A stretch of 45,800 bases of DNA from Arcobacter sp. Its GTDB lineage: Bacteria > Acidobacteriota > Terriglobia > Bryobacterales > Bryobacteraceae. The stretch is taken from assembly GCA_020723085.1 (NCBI GenBank), contig DYJN01000005.1, positions 48,064 to 93,863 of the forward strand, read 5' to 3'. Every line of letters starts with the position of its first letter. Position 1 is the first letter of the stretch. Below the pieces are notes generated by a model. That model was not told where the DNA came from, searched no databases, and was given only the letters and a program-made list of their open reading frames with translations. This document shows, piece by piece, positions 31,088-38,905 of this stretch. Both the position numbers and the translations under genes were made by a program.

Positions 31088-32410
31088 ATGACCGGACAGA
31101 ACTCCACCGCCCCCCATCGCGAACTGCTGCTCGAAAAGATCCGTTCCCGCAACGCCCGTGTCGGGGTCGTCGGCCTCGGCTACGTCGGCCTCCCTCTTGC
31201 CGTCGAGTTCGCCGGGGCGGGCTTCCACGTCACCGGCATCGACGTCTCTTCCCGCAAGGTCGACCAGATCAATACCGGCCTCAGCTACGTCCAGGACATC
31301 CCTTCCTCCGAGGTGCGCCGCCTCGTGGACAAGGGCCTGCTCCACGCCACCACCGAGTTCTCCGCCATCTCGGAACTCGACACCATCAACATCGCCGTCC
31401 CCACGCCGCTGCGCAAAACCAAGGACCCCGACATGAGCTTCGTGGTTGCCGCCGCCCAGGCTGTCGCCCGGCACATCCACCCGGGTCTCCTTGTCATTCT
31501 CGAATCCACCACCTACCCCGGCACCACCGAGGAGCTCCTGCTCCCCATGTTCGAAGCCTCCGGCCTCAAGGCAGGCCGCGACTTCTTCCTCTGTTTCTCC
31601 CCGGAGCGCGTCGATCCAGGAAACCCCAAGTTCCACACCCGTAACATCCCCAAGGTCGTCGGCGGCCTCACGCCCGCCTGCACGGAAGTCGGCGCCGCCT
31701 TCTACTCCATGGCCCTCGAAACCGTCGTCGCTGTCAGCAATACAGTCGTCGCCGAGATGGTCAAGCTCCTCGAGAACACTTTCCGCATGATCAACATCGG
31801 CCTCGTCAACGAGCTCGCCGTCATGTGCCACCGCATGAACATCAACGTCTGGGAGGTCATAGACGCCGCCGCCACCAAGCCTTTCGGCTTCATGCCCTTC
31901 TACCCCGGGCCCGGTCTCGGCGGCCATTGCATCCCCATCGACCCCTTCTACCTCTCATGGAAGTCGAAACAGGCCGGCATCGAGGCCCGCTTCATCGAGC
32001 TCGCCGGCCACATCAACGGCGACATGCCCCGCTATGTCGTCTCCCGCATCCAGGACGCCCTCAACGATCAGGCCAAGTCTCTCAAAAACTCCCGCATTCA
32101 TGTCCTCGGCGTCGCCTACAAGCGCGACATCGACGACGTCCGCGAATCCCCTGCCCTCGATGTCATCCACCTCCTCCTCCAGCGCGGTGCATCCGTCTCG
32201 TACTCCGATCCTTACGTCCCGGAACTGCGCCTCGACTCAGTCGCGCTCCAGGCGCAGCCCCTCAGCGCCGCTGCCTCCTGCGATTGCGCCGTCATCCTCA
32301 CCGACCACCGCGCCTTCGATTACGACGCGCTCGTCCGCACCGCCCCCCTCATCTTCGATACCCGCAACGCCCTCCGCGGGCGCACCGACTCCCACATCCT
32401 CCGCCTCTAG
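31088..32410 (+). CDS. wbpA: UDP-N-acetylglucosamine 6-dehydrogenase-type nucleotide-sugar dehydrogenase
   Basis: The enzyme oxidises the C6 of a UDP-sugar to a uronic acid with two NAD. The 440-residue product has RVGVVGLGYVGLPLAVEFAG (residues 24-43, with the GxGxxG of the NAD site), NIAVPTPLRKTKDPDMSFV, ILESTTYPGTTEELL, CFSPERVDPGN, KVVGGLTP and GPGLGGHCIPIDPFYL, where C281 is the catalytic cysteine. VAYKRDIDDVRESPALDVI near the end is also typical. The SPERVDPGN and GGHCIPIDP forms favour the WbpA/WecC-like branch (UDP-GlcNAc or UDP-ManNAc) over UDP-glucose dehydrogenase. The precise sugar is not certain. The deacetylase gene starts three bases after the stop codon. Confidence 0.85.
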   Translation: MTGQNSTAPHRELLLEKIRSRNARVGVVGLGYVGLPLAVEFAGAGFHVTGIDVSSRKVDQINTGLSYVQDIPSSEVRRLVDKGLLHATTEFSAISELDTINIAVPTPLRKTKDPDMSFVVAAAQAVARHIHPGLLVILESTTYPGTTEELLLPMFEASGLKAGRDFFLCFSPERVDPGNPKFHTRNIPKVVGGLTPACTEVGAAFYSMALETVVAVSNTVVAEMVKLLENTFRMINIGLVNELAVMCHRMNINVWEVIDAAATKPFGFMPFYPGPGLGGHCIPIDPFYLSWKSKQAGIEARFIELAGHINGDMPRYVVSRIQDALNDQAKSLKNSRIHVLGVAYKRDIDDVRESPALDVIHLLLQRGASVSYSDPYVPELRLDSVALQAQPLSAAASCDCAVILTDHRAFDYDALVRTAPLIFDTRNALRGRTDSHILRL

Positions 32411-32413
32411 CTC

Positions 32414-33289
32414 ATGACCAACATCCTCACCGTCGACGTCGAGGACTACTTCCATCCCACGGAAGTCCAGCGATCGGTCGACGCCTCTTCCTGGGATTCC
32501 CTCCCCTCCCGCGTCGTCCAGGCCACTTCCATCGTCCTTGATCTGCTCGGCGAAGCCCGCGTCTGCGCCACCTTCTTCGTCCTCGGTTGGGTCGCCCGGC
32601 GCCACCCCGCACTCGTCCGCCGCATCGCCGGCAGCGGCCATGAAGTCGCCTGCCACAGCTTCTCTCACCCGCTCGTCTATTCCCTCACTCCCCAGCAGTT
32701 CCGCGAGGACACCCGCACCGCCGCCGACGCCATCGCCCAGGCCGCCGGCTCAGCTCCCCGCGCCTATCGCGCTCCCAGCTTCTCCATCACGGCGCAGTCG
32801 CTCTGGGCGCTCGAAATCCTGCTGGAGTGCGGGTTCTCCACTGATTCCAGCATCTACCCCGTCCGCCACGACCGGTACGGCATCCCAGGCCGGCCCGCCT
32901 TCCCCCATCTCATCCCGACGCCCTCCGGCCCCATCCTCGAAATCCCTCCTGCCGCCGTCCCCCTTACCGCGCGCATCCATGCGCCCGCCGGCGGCGGCGC
33001 CTATCTGCGCCTCCTGCCCTTCGCCTACCTCTCATCCGCCATTCGGCTCCTGAACGAGTGCCATCAGGCGCCCGCCTGCATCTATGTCCACCCTTGGGAA
33101 TTCGACCCCGCCCAGCCTCGCATCGCCTCCGGCGCCCTCTCCCGCCTGCGGACCTATCTCGGTCTTCGCTCCATGTCGCGCAAACTCGTCCGCCTCCTCC
33201 ACGCCTTCCCGTTCGATTCGATGGCGCGCGTCTGCCCTCCCGGTGCAGCCTATCCCGCCGCCCCGATCCGCTCCTCTCCCCGAGCTTAG
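32414..33289 (+). CDS. Polysaccharide deacetylase with DUF3473-like end
   Basis: This 291-residue carbohydrate esterase 4 (NodB-like) protein is of the type found in exopolysaccharide/exosortase loci. Seen: ILTVDVEDYFHPTEV, with the metal/catalytic D8, TFFVLGWVARRHPALVRRIA, HEVACHSFSHPLVYSLTP with the metal ligands H81 and H85, YRAPSFSITAQSLWALEILL and STDSSIYPVRHDRYG. The C-terminal region with IYVHPWEFDPAQPRI matches the DUF3473 extension. It probably removes acetyl groups from an N-acetylated sugar in the polysaccharide made by this operon. No signal peptide is evident. Its stop overlaps the stop of the convergent beta-barrel gene by four bases. Confidence 0.86.
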   Translation: MTNILTVDVEDYFHPTEVQRSVDASSWDSLPSRVVQATSIVLDLLGEARVCATFFVLGWVARRHPALVRRIAGSGHEVACHSFSHPLVYSLTPQQFREDTRTAADAIAQAAGSAPRAYRAPSFSITAQSLWALEILLECGFSTDSSIYPVRHDRYGIPGRPAFPHLIPTPSGPILEIPPAAVPLTARIHAPAGGGAYLRLLPFAYLSSAIRLLNECHQAPACIYVHPWEFDPAQPRIASGALSRLRTYLGLRSMSRKLVRLLHAFPFDSMARVCPPGAAYPAAPIRSSPRA

Positions 33290-34674
33290 AACCGGAACGC
33301 CGCCAGGCTCGGCGTCCACGTCAGGTTCGCCGAGACGAACCGCTGCCATCTCCTCGGAGCCGCCGCCGTCTCGTAGAACGAATACCCCCCGTTGATCCCG
33401 AAATGCAGGTCCCCAACCACGCGCAAGCCGGTCGTCGCCGCCACTGAGCCGCTGTCCAGCGTCGTTTTCTCAAGCAACCCGCTCCACCGGTAGTAGCCGC
33501 CGAACAGTCCCACGCTGAATCGCCCGAAACTCCTGCCGGCAGACCCGAAAACGCTGTCCCGCCTTGATGCCAGGATCACTCCATTGCCCGGATTCAGTCC
33601 GTGGACGTAGCCCAGCGACACTCCCCACTCCTGCCACCGCCGGTGGATCGCCGCCTCCCCCGACCAGCCCGAGTACGATCTCTTCTGGATTTCAAGCTGC
33701 CTCTGCACTCCCAGCAGTTCCGCCACTGCCGGATCTACTTCCACCGTGCCCAGGAAAGTCGTGTTCATCCGGTAAACCCCGCCTCCCAGAGACACCGACG
33801 TAGTCGGCGTCAACTGGTGGGACACTTGCAGGCTGGCAAATTGCGCCCGGTTTTCGCCAAACACCTTTGGGTAGGAAAACTGGCTGAAGCCGTAACTCAC
33901 GCTCACCGCCGTCCGCGGTCCCGGCTGGTATGCCGCCCCCCCGAAGACTCCCGCGGAGTTCAGATCCCTCAGCCCCGATCCGCGCCGTCTCACAAATCCT
34001 GCCTGCGCTCCTCCTCCGAACGACCACCGCACGCTGGGCCGGAAATTCACCCCGCCTGATGTCCCGTAAAAGTTCACGCGCGTCCCGAAAATCTCGTTGT
34101 CCACCAGCCCGTTGCCCCCCAGATCCGTCAGTTGACTGCCGGCCAGCCCCGCCAGCGGCGCCATCGCCGCGCCCGTCACGCCCCAGCCCCCGAAGGCGCC
34201 CGCCGGCGCCCCGTATCCGAATCCGCCCAGGCTCGATCCCGCGAATTGGGTCGCATACACCCCCACCCTCTGCGTGGCTTGGTGGCTCACCGAAAAACCC
34301 ACCACCTGGCTCATCCCCGATATGCCTCCCCTCCCGGACCACCGCTGGTAACTTGCCGTGTAGAAGCCTCCAAGCGAGGTCCGCTCCCAGCTTTTGGCGC
34401 CGCTCACGCCCGCCGCCCCGCCATACCCGTAAAAGTCCCGGCTCCCTCCTGCCAGGCTCTGCTGCCCCACGGTCTCCGTGTAACTCCCCTGCGCGGACAG
34501 CCACGGCCGGAACGCAATCCGCGACGGCGGCGTGCTGCCACTGTCGATCCCGGCGCCTCCGGCCCCCAGGATGCCTCCCAGGCCCCACTGCCCCCATGCA
34601 CCTCCGCACCCGCACGTCACCAGCAGAACCAGAATCTGCCAGCCCTTCCCGGCAGCGATCATCGTCCTTCTCAT
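33286..34674 (-). CDS. Predicted outer-membrane beta-barrel protein
   Basis: I do not recognise a named family. The 462-residue product has a signal peptide (GWQILVLLVTCGCGGAWG, after a basic start) and then about 400 residues of amphipathic strands with alternating Gly and aromatics (RIAFRPWLSAQGSYTET, GVYRMNTTFLGTVEV, VGLFGGYYRWSGLLEK). The last residue is Phe after SLAAFRF, the usual signal for barrel assembly by BamA. Together these support an integral outer-membrane protein. GGAGG lies six bases upstream of ATG 34674; an upstream in-frame start at 34710 is less likely. It converges on the polysaccharide operon, and such barrels often accompany exopolysaccharide export, so that role is plausible but not shown. 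Confidence 0.72.
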   Translation of the reverse strand: MRRTMIAAGKGWQILVLLVTCGCGGAWGQWGLGGILGAGGAGIDSGSTPPSRIAFRPWLSAQGSYTETVGQQSLAGGSRDFYGYGGAAGVSGAKSWERTSLGGFYTASYQRWSGRGGISGMSQVVGFSVSHQATQRVGVYATQFAGSSLGGFGYGAPAGAFGGWGVTGAAMAPLAGLAGSQLTDLGGNGLVDNEIFGTRVNFYGTSGGVNFRPSVRWSFGGGAQAGFVRRRGSGLRDLNSAGVFGGAAYQPGPRTAVSVSYGFSQFSYPKVFGENRAQFASLQVSHQLTPTTSVSLGGGVYRMNTTFLGTVEVDPAVAELLGVQRQLEIQKRSYSGWSGEAAIHRRWQEWGVSLGYVHGLNPGNGVILASRRDSVFGSAGRSFGRFSVGLFGGYYRWSGLLEKTTLDSGSVAATTGLRVVGDLHFGINGGYSFYETAAAPRRWQRFVSANLTWTPSLAAFRF

Positions 34675-34735
34675 TCCCGTCCTCCTTCGGAAACCGCGGG
34701 GCGCACGCATCCCGCTGTCGCAGCGTGCTTTCCCA

Positions 34736-34741
34736 ATTCTA
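34736..34741 (-). promoter_or_regulatory. -10-like hexamer TAGAAT of the beta-barrel gene
   Basis: TAGAAT on the minus strand would give a leader of roughly 55 bases with GGAGG before ATG 34674. Confidence 0.4.
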
Positions 34742-34848
34742 CGCCGTTATTGCCGCTGGATTCCCGCTGATAGTACTGATCCGCTTTCTGGCCAGGCAGT
34801 TCTATTGGCAGGTTCTGGACCTGATTCCGACAGACTTCCGGCATCCGC

Positions 34849-34854
34849 TACACT
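34849..34854 (+). promoter_or_regulatory. -10-like hexamer TACACT of the TPR gene
   Basis: TACACT lies 14 bases before ATG 34869, leaving a very short leader with no ribosome binding site. Confidence 0.42.
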
Positions 34855-34868
34855 GGAATCAGACGCGA

Positions 34869-36365
34869 ATGTCTTCGGCGGCCTTCCTGCGCACTCTCAT
34901 CCCCGCTGCCCTCCTCCTTGCTCCAGCCCTCTCCGCGCAAGAGCCTGCCGGCCAGCTCGACGCCTCCCCGGCTCTCTTCACCATCATGGCGGCTCTGAAC
35001 GCCTCCGGCTATAGCGAAGGCCTCCAGTCTCCCAATACGCACCCCCTGCGCCGCCAGATGATCGCATGGGTCGAGCAGCGCAAGCCCCCCTCGCTCGACA
35101 AGATCCGCGATTTCATCACCGAGCGCCGCGCCGATAACCCCTCTACCGAACTCGCCCGCTACGTCACCCTCGCCCTCAGCACCACCGGTCCCCCCAACTT
35201 CAAGCCCCGTTTCGACGCCAACCTCATGCCCCCGGAGACCCTCCCCCTCGAAGGGCTCCTCCCTCTGCTCGCCCGCTTCCACCGCGAAGCAGAACTCGAT
35301 GAGGCTTTCCAGCGCGCCCAGCCCTGGTTCGAACAGGCCATCGCCCAGTACCATCAGCCCGTCACCGAAGCTGTCCTCGAGGCCAATTCCTATCTCCGCA
35401 ATCCCACTTCCGGCCTCCGCGGACGCCGCTTCCAGATCTTCGTGGAACTGCTCGCGCCCCCCAACTTCGTCATCTCCCGCCTCCTCGGCGACGAGTTCTT
35501 CGTCATCGTCACCCCTTCGCCTCGCCCGCGCGTCCGCGACATCCGCCACGCCTACCTCGACTATCTGATCGACCCCCTCGCCATCCGTTACGGCTCCGCT
35601 CTCGACACGAAGAAGCCCCTCGCCGACCTCGCCCTCGGCTCGCCCCTGCTGGCAGAGGAGTACAAGAACGATTTCTCCCGCCTCGCCGCCAAGAGCGCCG
35701 TGTATGCCGTCGAAGCCCGCCTGGCCCGCGCACAGGACTCGGCCCTCGTCCAGCAGGCCATGCGCGAGGGCTTCATCCTCACCGCCGCTTTCTACGATGC
35801 CCTTGCCGGTTACGAAAAACAGGAAGAATCGTTTGCCCTCTACTTCCGCAAAATGATCGAGTCCATCGATCTCGCCCGCGAAGACCGCCGCATCGCTCAA
35901 ATCGACTTCGCCTCGGCTCCCGCCGTCCGCAAGGTGGACACGCCCTCGCCTCCTCCCCAAAGCCCCGCGGAGAAGGACCTCGAGCAGGCCGAAAAGCTTT
36001 ACGAAGCGCGCGACTTCGAAGCCGCCGCCGTCCTCTTCCGGCGCCTCTACGCCTCCGATGCCGCCCCGCCCCTGAAGGCCCGCGCCACTTACGGCCTCGG
36101 CCGCATCGCCGCCCAGCAGAAAAATCTCGAACTCTCCCAGCAATGGTTTGAGCGTACGCTCGAACTCAACCCGGAACCCTTTGAACGCGCCTGGACCCTC
36201 GTCTATCTCGGCCGGCTCGCCCGCGCCGCGCGCGATCCCGAGCTCGCCATCCGCCATTACAAGGCAGCCCTCGCTGTCGAAGGCTCCAGCGAGGCGGCCC
36301 GAAAGGCCGCCCAGTCCGAGCTTGCCCAGGTTGCCGCTCAGTTACAGCCTCCACAGGCCCCATGA
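34869..36365 (+). CDS. Secreted TPR protein, unknown function
   Basis: This 498-residue exported protein has a signal peptide (FLRTLIPAALLLAPALSAQE) and no recognised catalytic motif. Residues about 25-340 form an alpha-helical region (RYVTLALSTTGPPNFKPRFD, YRNPTS-like turns, DFSRLAAKSAVYAVEARLAR). Residues about 365-490 carry tetratricopeptide-like repeats (EQAEKLYEARDFEAAAVLFR, YGLGRIAAQQKNLELSQQWF, AWTLVYLGRLARAARDPELA), which usually mediate protein contacts. The start at ATG 34869 is set by the signal peptide and the hexamer upstream. The next gene, another exported helical repeat protein, starts 24 bases downstream; the two are likely one unit with rnc. The assembly role is inference. 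Confidence 0.75.
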   Translation: MSSAAFLRTLIPAALLLAPALSAQEPAGQLDASPALFTIMAALNASGYSEGLQSPNTHPLRRQMIAWVEQRKPPSLDKIRDFITERRADNPSTELARYVTLALSTTGPPNFKPRFDANLMPPETLPLEGLLPLLARFHREAELDEAFQRAQPWFEQAIAQYHQPVTEAVLEANSYLRNPTSGLRGRRFQIFVELLAPPNFVISRLLGDEFFVIVTPSPRPRVRDIRHAYLDYLIDPLAIRYGSALDTKKPLADLALGSPLLAEEYKNDFSRLAAKSAVYAVEARLARAQDSALVQQAMREGFILTAAFYDALAGYEKQEESFALYFRKMIESIDLAREDRRIAQIDFASAPAVRKVDTPSPPPQSPAEKDLEQAEKLYEARDFEAAAVLFRRLYASDAAPPLKARATYGLGRIAAQQKNLELSQQWFERTLELNPEPFERAWTLVYLGRLARAARDPELAIRHYKAALAVEGSSEAARKAAQSELAQVAAQLQPPQAP

Positions 36366-36389
36366 TGTCTTAGCAAGGACCCAATCGAT

Positions 36390-37166
36390 ATGACCCGTCC
36401 CCTGATTCACACCATCCTCGTTTCTGCGCTGGCCGCTTCCTTCGCCCTGGCGCAATCCGCCAACCCCAAGCAGCCTCAGCCCAAGAGCCAGAAAGAGCTC
36501 GAAGCCGTCCAGGCCATCTTCCAGGCCCCCGATCCCGATGCCCGCATCGCCGCCGCCAAGGAACTCGTCACCAAGTTCGCGGAGACCGAGTTCAAAGCCA
36601 CGGCCTTCTACATCGGCGCCTTCTCATATCAACAGAAGGGCGATCTGGAGAACGCTATCGCCTGGGCTGAGCAGGCTCTCGACGCCGACCCCAAGTTCTA
36701 CGCCGCCCAGCTCATGATCGCCAACGCGCTCGCCCTCCGCACCAGGGAGTTCGACCTCGACCGCGAAGAAAAGCTCGGCCGCGCCGAAAAGCTCGCCAAA
36801 GACGCCATCGCTGCCATCAGCTCCGCTCCCAAGCCCCGCCCCGACATCACCGACGAGCAGTGGGAAGCCGCAAAAAAGGACTTCACCGCCCAGGCCCACG
36901 AAGCCCTCGGCCTCGCCGCCCTCGTGCGCAAGAAGTATGACGTCTGCACCTCGGAGTTCTCCACCGCCTTCTCCCTCGCCTCCCAGCAGGATCCGGCGCT
37001 CATGGTCCGCCTCGCCAATTGCCAGCTTCAGTCCGGCAAGCCCGACGAGGCTATCGGCGTCCTCGACAAGGTCCTTGGCGACCCCAACGTCCCCGGCCAG
37101 ATCAAGTCCGTCGCCGCCCAGCTCAAGGCCGACGCCAACAAGAAGAAGGCTGCCGCCGCCAAGTAG
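36390..37166 (+). CDS. Secreted TPR-like protein, unknown function
   Basis: This 258-residue exported protein starts with MTRPLIHTILVSALAASFALA (signal peptide) and then a basic stretch. The rest is helical with TPR-like blocks: AFYIGAFSYQQKGDLENAIA, WAEQALDADPKFYAAQLMIA, EALGLAALVRKKYDVCTSEF and RLANCQLQSGKPDEAIGVLD. The C-terminus is rich in lysine and alanine (ANKKKAAAAK). No function can be assigned. It sits between another secreted TPR gene (24 bases upstream) and rnc (seven bases downstream); the tight spacing suggests co-transcription. Confidence 0.78.
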   Translation: MTRPLIHTILVSALAASFALAQSANPKQPQPKSQKELEAVQAIFQAPDPDARIAAAKELVTKFAETEFKATAFYIGAFSYQQKGDLENAIAWAEQALDADPKFYAAQLMIANALALRTREFDLDREEKLGRAEKLAKDAIAAISSAPKPRPDITDEQWEAAKKDFTAQAHEALGLAALVRKKYDVCTSEFSTAFSLASQQDPALMVRLANCQLQSGKPDEAIGVLDKVLGDPNVPGQIKSVAAQLKADANKKKAAAAK

Positions 37167-37173
37167 CCGCCCG

Positions 37174-37923
37174 ATGACTGCGCCGCCGGAGGAGCTGGAA
37201 TCCCTGCTCGGCTACCGCTTCCGCGACCGGGAACTGCTCCTCCGCGCGCTCACCCACAAGTCCCTCCGCGCCGAGTCCTCCGCCGACATCCAGCACAACG
37301 AGCTGCTCGAGTTCCTCGGCGACTCCATCCTCGGCTTCCTCGCCTCCGAGTTCGTCTTCCGCCTCGCCCCCGGCGCCCGCGAAGGCGACCTCTCCCGCCT
37401 CAAGGCCCACCTCGTCAGCGCAACCCGCCTCCATGGCGTCGCTGCGGCTCTCGGCCTCGGCCGATTCCTCCGCCTCGGCAAGGGCGAGGAGCAGAGCGGC
37501 GGCCGCAACAAAAAGGCCCTCCTCGCCGACGCCGTGGAGGCCCTCCTCGCCGCCATCTACCTCGACGCCGGCCCGCCCGCCGGCCTCGACGTCTGCCGCC
37601 GCCTCCTCGAACGCCTCCTCTGGCCCGCCGTCGAAACCGCGCCCGCCGAGCCCGCCTCGATCCCCGTCGATCCCAAGAACGCCCTCCAGGAGTTCGCCCA
37701 GGCCCGCAAGCTCCCCCTGCCCCGCTACTGCCTCATCGCACAGTCCGGCCCCGAACACGCCAAGCTCTTCACCATCGAGGTCCGCCTCGGCCCCGGCCGC
37801 TCCGCCGCCGCCCAGGCCAGTTCCAAGAAAGCCGCCTCCCAGAGAGCCGCCGCCCTCCTCCTCGATCAGCTCCGTCAGGAACTCGCCCAGTCCGGCGGCC
37901 CGCCGCCTGAATCGTTACTTTAG
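37174..37923 (+). CDS. rnc: Ribonuclease III
   Basis: RNase III cuts double-stranded RNA in rRNA maturation and mRNA decay. The 249-residue product has the catalytic domain signature HNELLEFLGDSILGFLASEF (E46 and D50 as metal ligands) and the second acidic pair in KALLADAVEALLAAIYLDAG (D119, E122). The C-terminal double-stranded RNA-binding domain covers about residues 170-236 (DPKNALQEFAQARKLPLPRY, FTIEVRLGPG, SSKKAASQRAAALLLDQL). Length and order are normal for bacterial Rnc. It is the last of three closely spaced genes after two secreted TPR genes. An adjacent era gene, common in other bacteria, is absent here. Confidence 0.95.
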   Translation: MTAPPEELESLLGYRFRDRELLLRALTHKSLRAESSADIQHNELLEFLGDSILGFLASEFVFRLAPGAREGDLSRLKAHLVSATRLHGVAAALGLGRFLRLGKGEEQSGGRNKKALLADAVEALLAAIYLDAGPPAGLDVCRRLLERLLWPAVETAPAEPASIPVDPKNALQEFAQARKLPLPRYCLIAQSGPEHAKLFTIEVRLGPGRSAAAQASSKKAASQRAAALLLDQLRQELAQSGGPPPESLL

Positions 37924-37986
37924 GACTATTCTCTGAATATCAGCCCCCCCGGCTGGAGTACGCTGGAAGGAGGAGTCATCGCATCC

Positions 37987-38892
37987 ATGTCTGATCGCGC
38001 TTCCACCCTCCGCGCCGCCCTCATGCGCCGCCAGGCCCTTGTCGTCCCTGGCTGCCACGATGCACTGAGCGCGCGCATCATCGAATCCGCCGGCTTCCAG
38101 GCCATCCAGGTGTCTGGCTTCGGCCTCGCCGGCTCCCTCCTCGCCCTCCCAGACGTCGGACTCGTCGAGATGAAGGATGTCCTCGACATCACCGGCCACA
38201 TCGTCCGCGCCGTCCGGATCCCCGTCATGGCCGACATCGACACCGGCGGCGGCAACGCCCTCAACGCCGCCCGCATCACCGAACGCCTCATTGAGATGGG
38301 CGCCGCCGGCGTCAACATCGAAGACCAGGTCTTCCCCAAGCGCTGCGGCCACATGGAAGGCAAGCAGGTCATCTCCGCCGAAGAGATGGCCGGCAAGGTC
38401 CGCGCCATGGCGGATGTCCGCTCGCGCTCCGGCCGCGATCTCGTCATCAACGCCCGCACCGACGCCTACTCCGTGCTCGGCCTCGACGAGGCCATCCGCC
38501 GCGCCAACCTCTATCTCGATTCGGGGGCTGACATGGCCTTCATCGACGGCATCGGCACCCGCGCCGACATCGAGCGCGCCGTCCGCGAAATCCACGGGCT
38601 GTTCTCGGTCAACCTCATGGATGCCGTCACCGGCGTCAAGACCGAACTTATCTCCATCCCCGAACTCGCCGCCATGGGCGTCGCCCGCGTCTCCATCCCC
38701 GTGGCTTCCATCCTGGTCATGCACCGCGCCCTCACCGATTTCTTCTGCGACCTCCGCAACTCTCCCACCGGCATCCTCGCCGGCGAAATCCACCGCCTCG
38801 CCTCCTTCCGCGACTACACCAACTTCGTCGGCTTGCCCGCATACCGGGAAATGGAAAACACGTATCTGCCCCCGCGGTCCAGCGCCTGCTGA
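37987..38892 (+). CDS. Isocitrate lyase / PEP mutase superfamily lyase
   Basis: This 301-residue TIM-barrel enzyme of the isocitrate lyase/PEP mutase superfamily should cleave (or hydrolyse or decarboxylate) a carbon-carbon bond in a 2-hydroxy-di- or tricarboxylate using Mg. Seen: LVVPGCHDALSARIIESAGF, VSGFGLAGSLLALPDVGLVE, PVMADIDTGGGNALNAARIT (metal ligands D83, D85), GVNIEDQVFPKRCGHMEGKQ with the catalytic loop cysteine C120 in KRCGH, and LVINARTDAYSVLGLDEAIR. The form is close to methylisocitrate lyase, 2,3-dimethylmalate lyase and oxaloacetate decarboxylase-type members; I cannot separate them. GGAGGAG lies ten bases upstream of the ATG. It heads the four-gene operon with aconitase-family subunits and a dehydrogenase. 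Confidence 0.88.
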   Translation: MSDRASTLRAALMRRQALVVPGCHDALSARIIESAGFQAIQVSGFGLAGSLLALPDVGLVEMKDVLDITGHIVRAVRIPVMADIDTGGGNALNAARITERLIEMGAAGVNIEDQVFPKRCGHMEGKQVISAEEMAGKVRAMADVRSRSGRDLVINARTDAYSVLGLDEAIRRANLYLDSGADMAFIDGIGTRADIERAVREIHGLFSVNLMDAVTGVKTELISIPELAAMGVARVSIPVASILVMHRALTDFFCDLRNSPTGILAGEIHRLASFRDYTNFVGLPAYREMENTYLPPRSSAC

Positions 38893-38905
38893 GGAGGCTC
38901 CGCTC

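Noticed and set aside
34703-34728. An attenuator in the leader of the beta-barrel gene (GCACGC/GCGTGC against CGCTG/CAGCG)
   Set aside because: Two short alternative stems exist, but stems of 5-6 bp are expected by chance at this G+C and no T-run or leader peptide supports attenuation.
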